Assembly (NCBI GenBank): GCA_030654205.1
Contig: JAURXW010000386.1
Span: 1-7,596 of the forward strand
Source of the DNA: Bacteriovorax sp.
GTDB lineage: Bacteria > Bdellovibrionota > Bacteriovoracia > Bacteriovoracales > Bacteriovoracaceae
Direction of reading: 5' to 3'
DNA length: 7,596 nt
The translations under genes and the position numbers were made by a program. Positions 7,505-7,596 of this stretch are shown one piece after another. Within the stretch, counting starts at the first letter, position 1; every line of letters starts with the position of its first letter. Below the pieces are notes generated by a model. The model made no database searches, had not been told where the DNA came from, and saw only the letters and a program-made list of their open reading frames with translations.

Positions 7505-7531
7505 AATATATTACGGAAAGCAACTTGTCTA
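7505..7531 (-). promoter_or_regulatory. Predicted promoter of the methyltransferase gene
   Basis: On the minus strand, TAGACA (7531-7526, five of six to the -35 consensus) is followed after 15 bases by TATATT (7510-7505, five of six to the -10 consensus). An alternative -10, TATTAA, gives a 17-base spacer. Transcription would start within a few bases of the ATG at 7496, which fits the lack of a ribosome binding site. The spacer of the first choice is shorter than ideal. Confidence 0.45.
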
Positions 7532-7553
7532 ATGGGCCTGAAATTTTTATACT
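7525..7553 (+). promoter_or_regulatory. Predicted promoter of the tRNA gene
   Basis: TTGTCT (7525-7530) and TATACT (7548-7553) are separated by exactly 17 bases; they match the sigma-70 consensus at four and five of six positions. Transcription would start near 7560, about 14 bases before the mature tRNA 5' end. The -35 box shares six bases with the -35 box of the promoter on the other strand. Confidence 0.55.
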
Positions 7554-7573
7554 GAAAAGGATCTTTCATCTAC

Positions 7574-7596
7574 GCACTCTTAGCTCAGCTGGATAG
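7574..7596 (+). tRNA. tRNA gene, 5' part only (probably tRNA-Arg)
   Basis: The last 23 bases match the start of a tRNA: a seven-base acceptor strand GCACTCT, TA at positions 8-9, the D-stem GCTC and the D-loop AGCTGGATAG. The window ends inside the D arm, so the anticodon is not visible. The D-loop form GCTGGATAG is most familiar from arginine tRNAs; the isotype is therefore a guess. Confidence 0.8.

Overview
The window is AT-rich bacterial DNA (roughly 37 % G+C by eye), densely coding, with five protein genes and the 5' end of a tRNA gene. I see no mobile elements, CRISPR or rRNA. The best guess for the host is a Gram-negative bacterium of the Bdellovibrio/Bacteriovorax type. This rests on the AT-rich composition, the Lys/Ala-rich N-terminal extension on TopA and the general look of the proteins. 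It is an inference, not a demonstrated assignment.

Layout. (1) 3-1775 (+): the 3' part of a gene for a LysM protein whose true start lies before the window. It has one LysM domain, two related beta-rich repeats and a very acidic, probably helical tail. (2) 1801-4323 (+): a complete topA, 25 bases downstream with its own Shine-Dalgarno and probably in the same operon. (3) 4351-5319 (-): a gene convergent with topA, encoding a secreted protein that looks like a Fic-fold protein with a destroyed active-site motif. (4) About 5425-6594 (+): a 12-helix MFS transporter, divergent from gene 3. A 105-base control region separates them, and the start codon appears non-canonical. (5) 6600-7496 (-): a class I SAM-dependent methyltransferase of the RlmI/RlmK-like type without a PUA domain, tail to tail with the MFS gene at 5 bases. 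(6) 7574-7596 (+): the start of a tRNA, probably tRNA-Arg. It appears to be transcribed from a promoter whose -35 box overlaps that of the methyltransferase promoter on the other strand.

No pathway links the genes. LysM protein and topA may be co-transcribed; the others look like independent single-gene units. The most interesting item is the secreted degenerate Fic-like protein. Next come the probable CTG start of the MFS gene, the shared -35 divergent promoter beside the tRNA with a nearly leaderless methyltransferase mRNA, and a strong excess of the tetranucleotide GGCC across the whole window.
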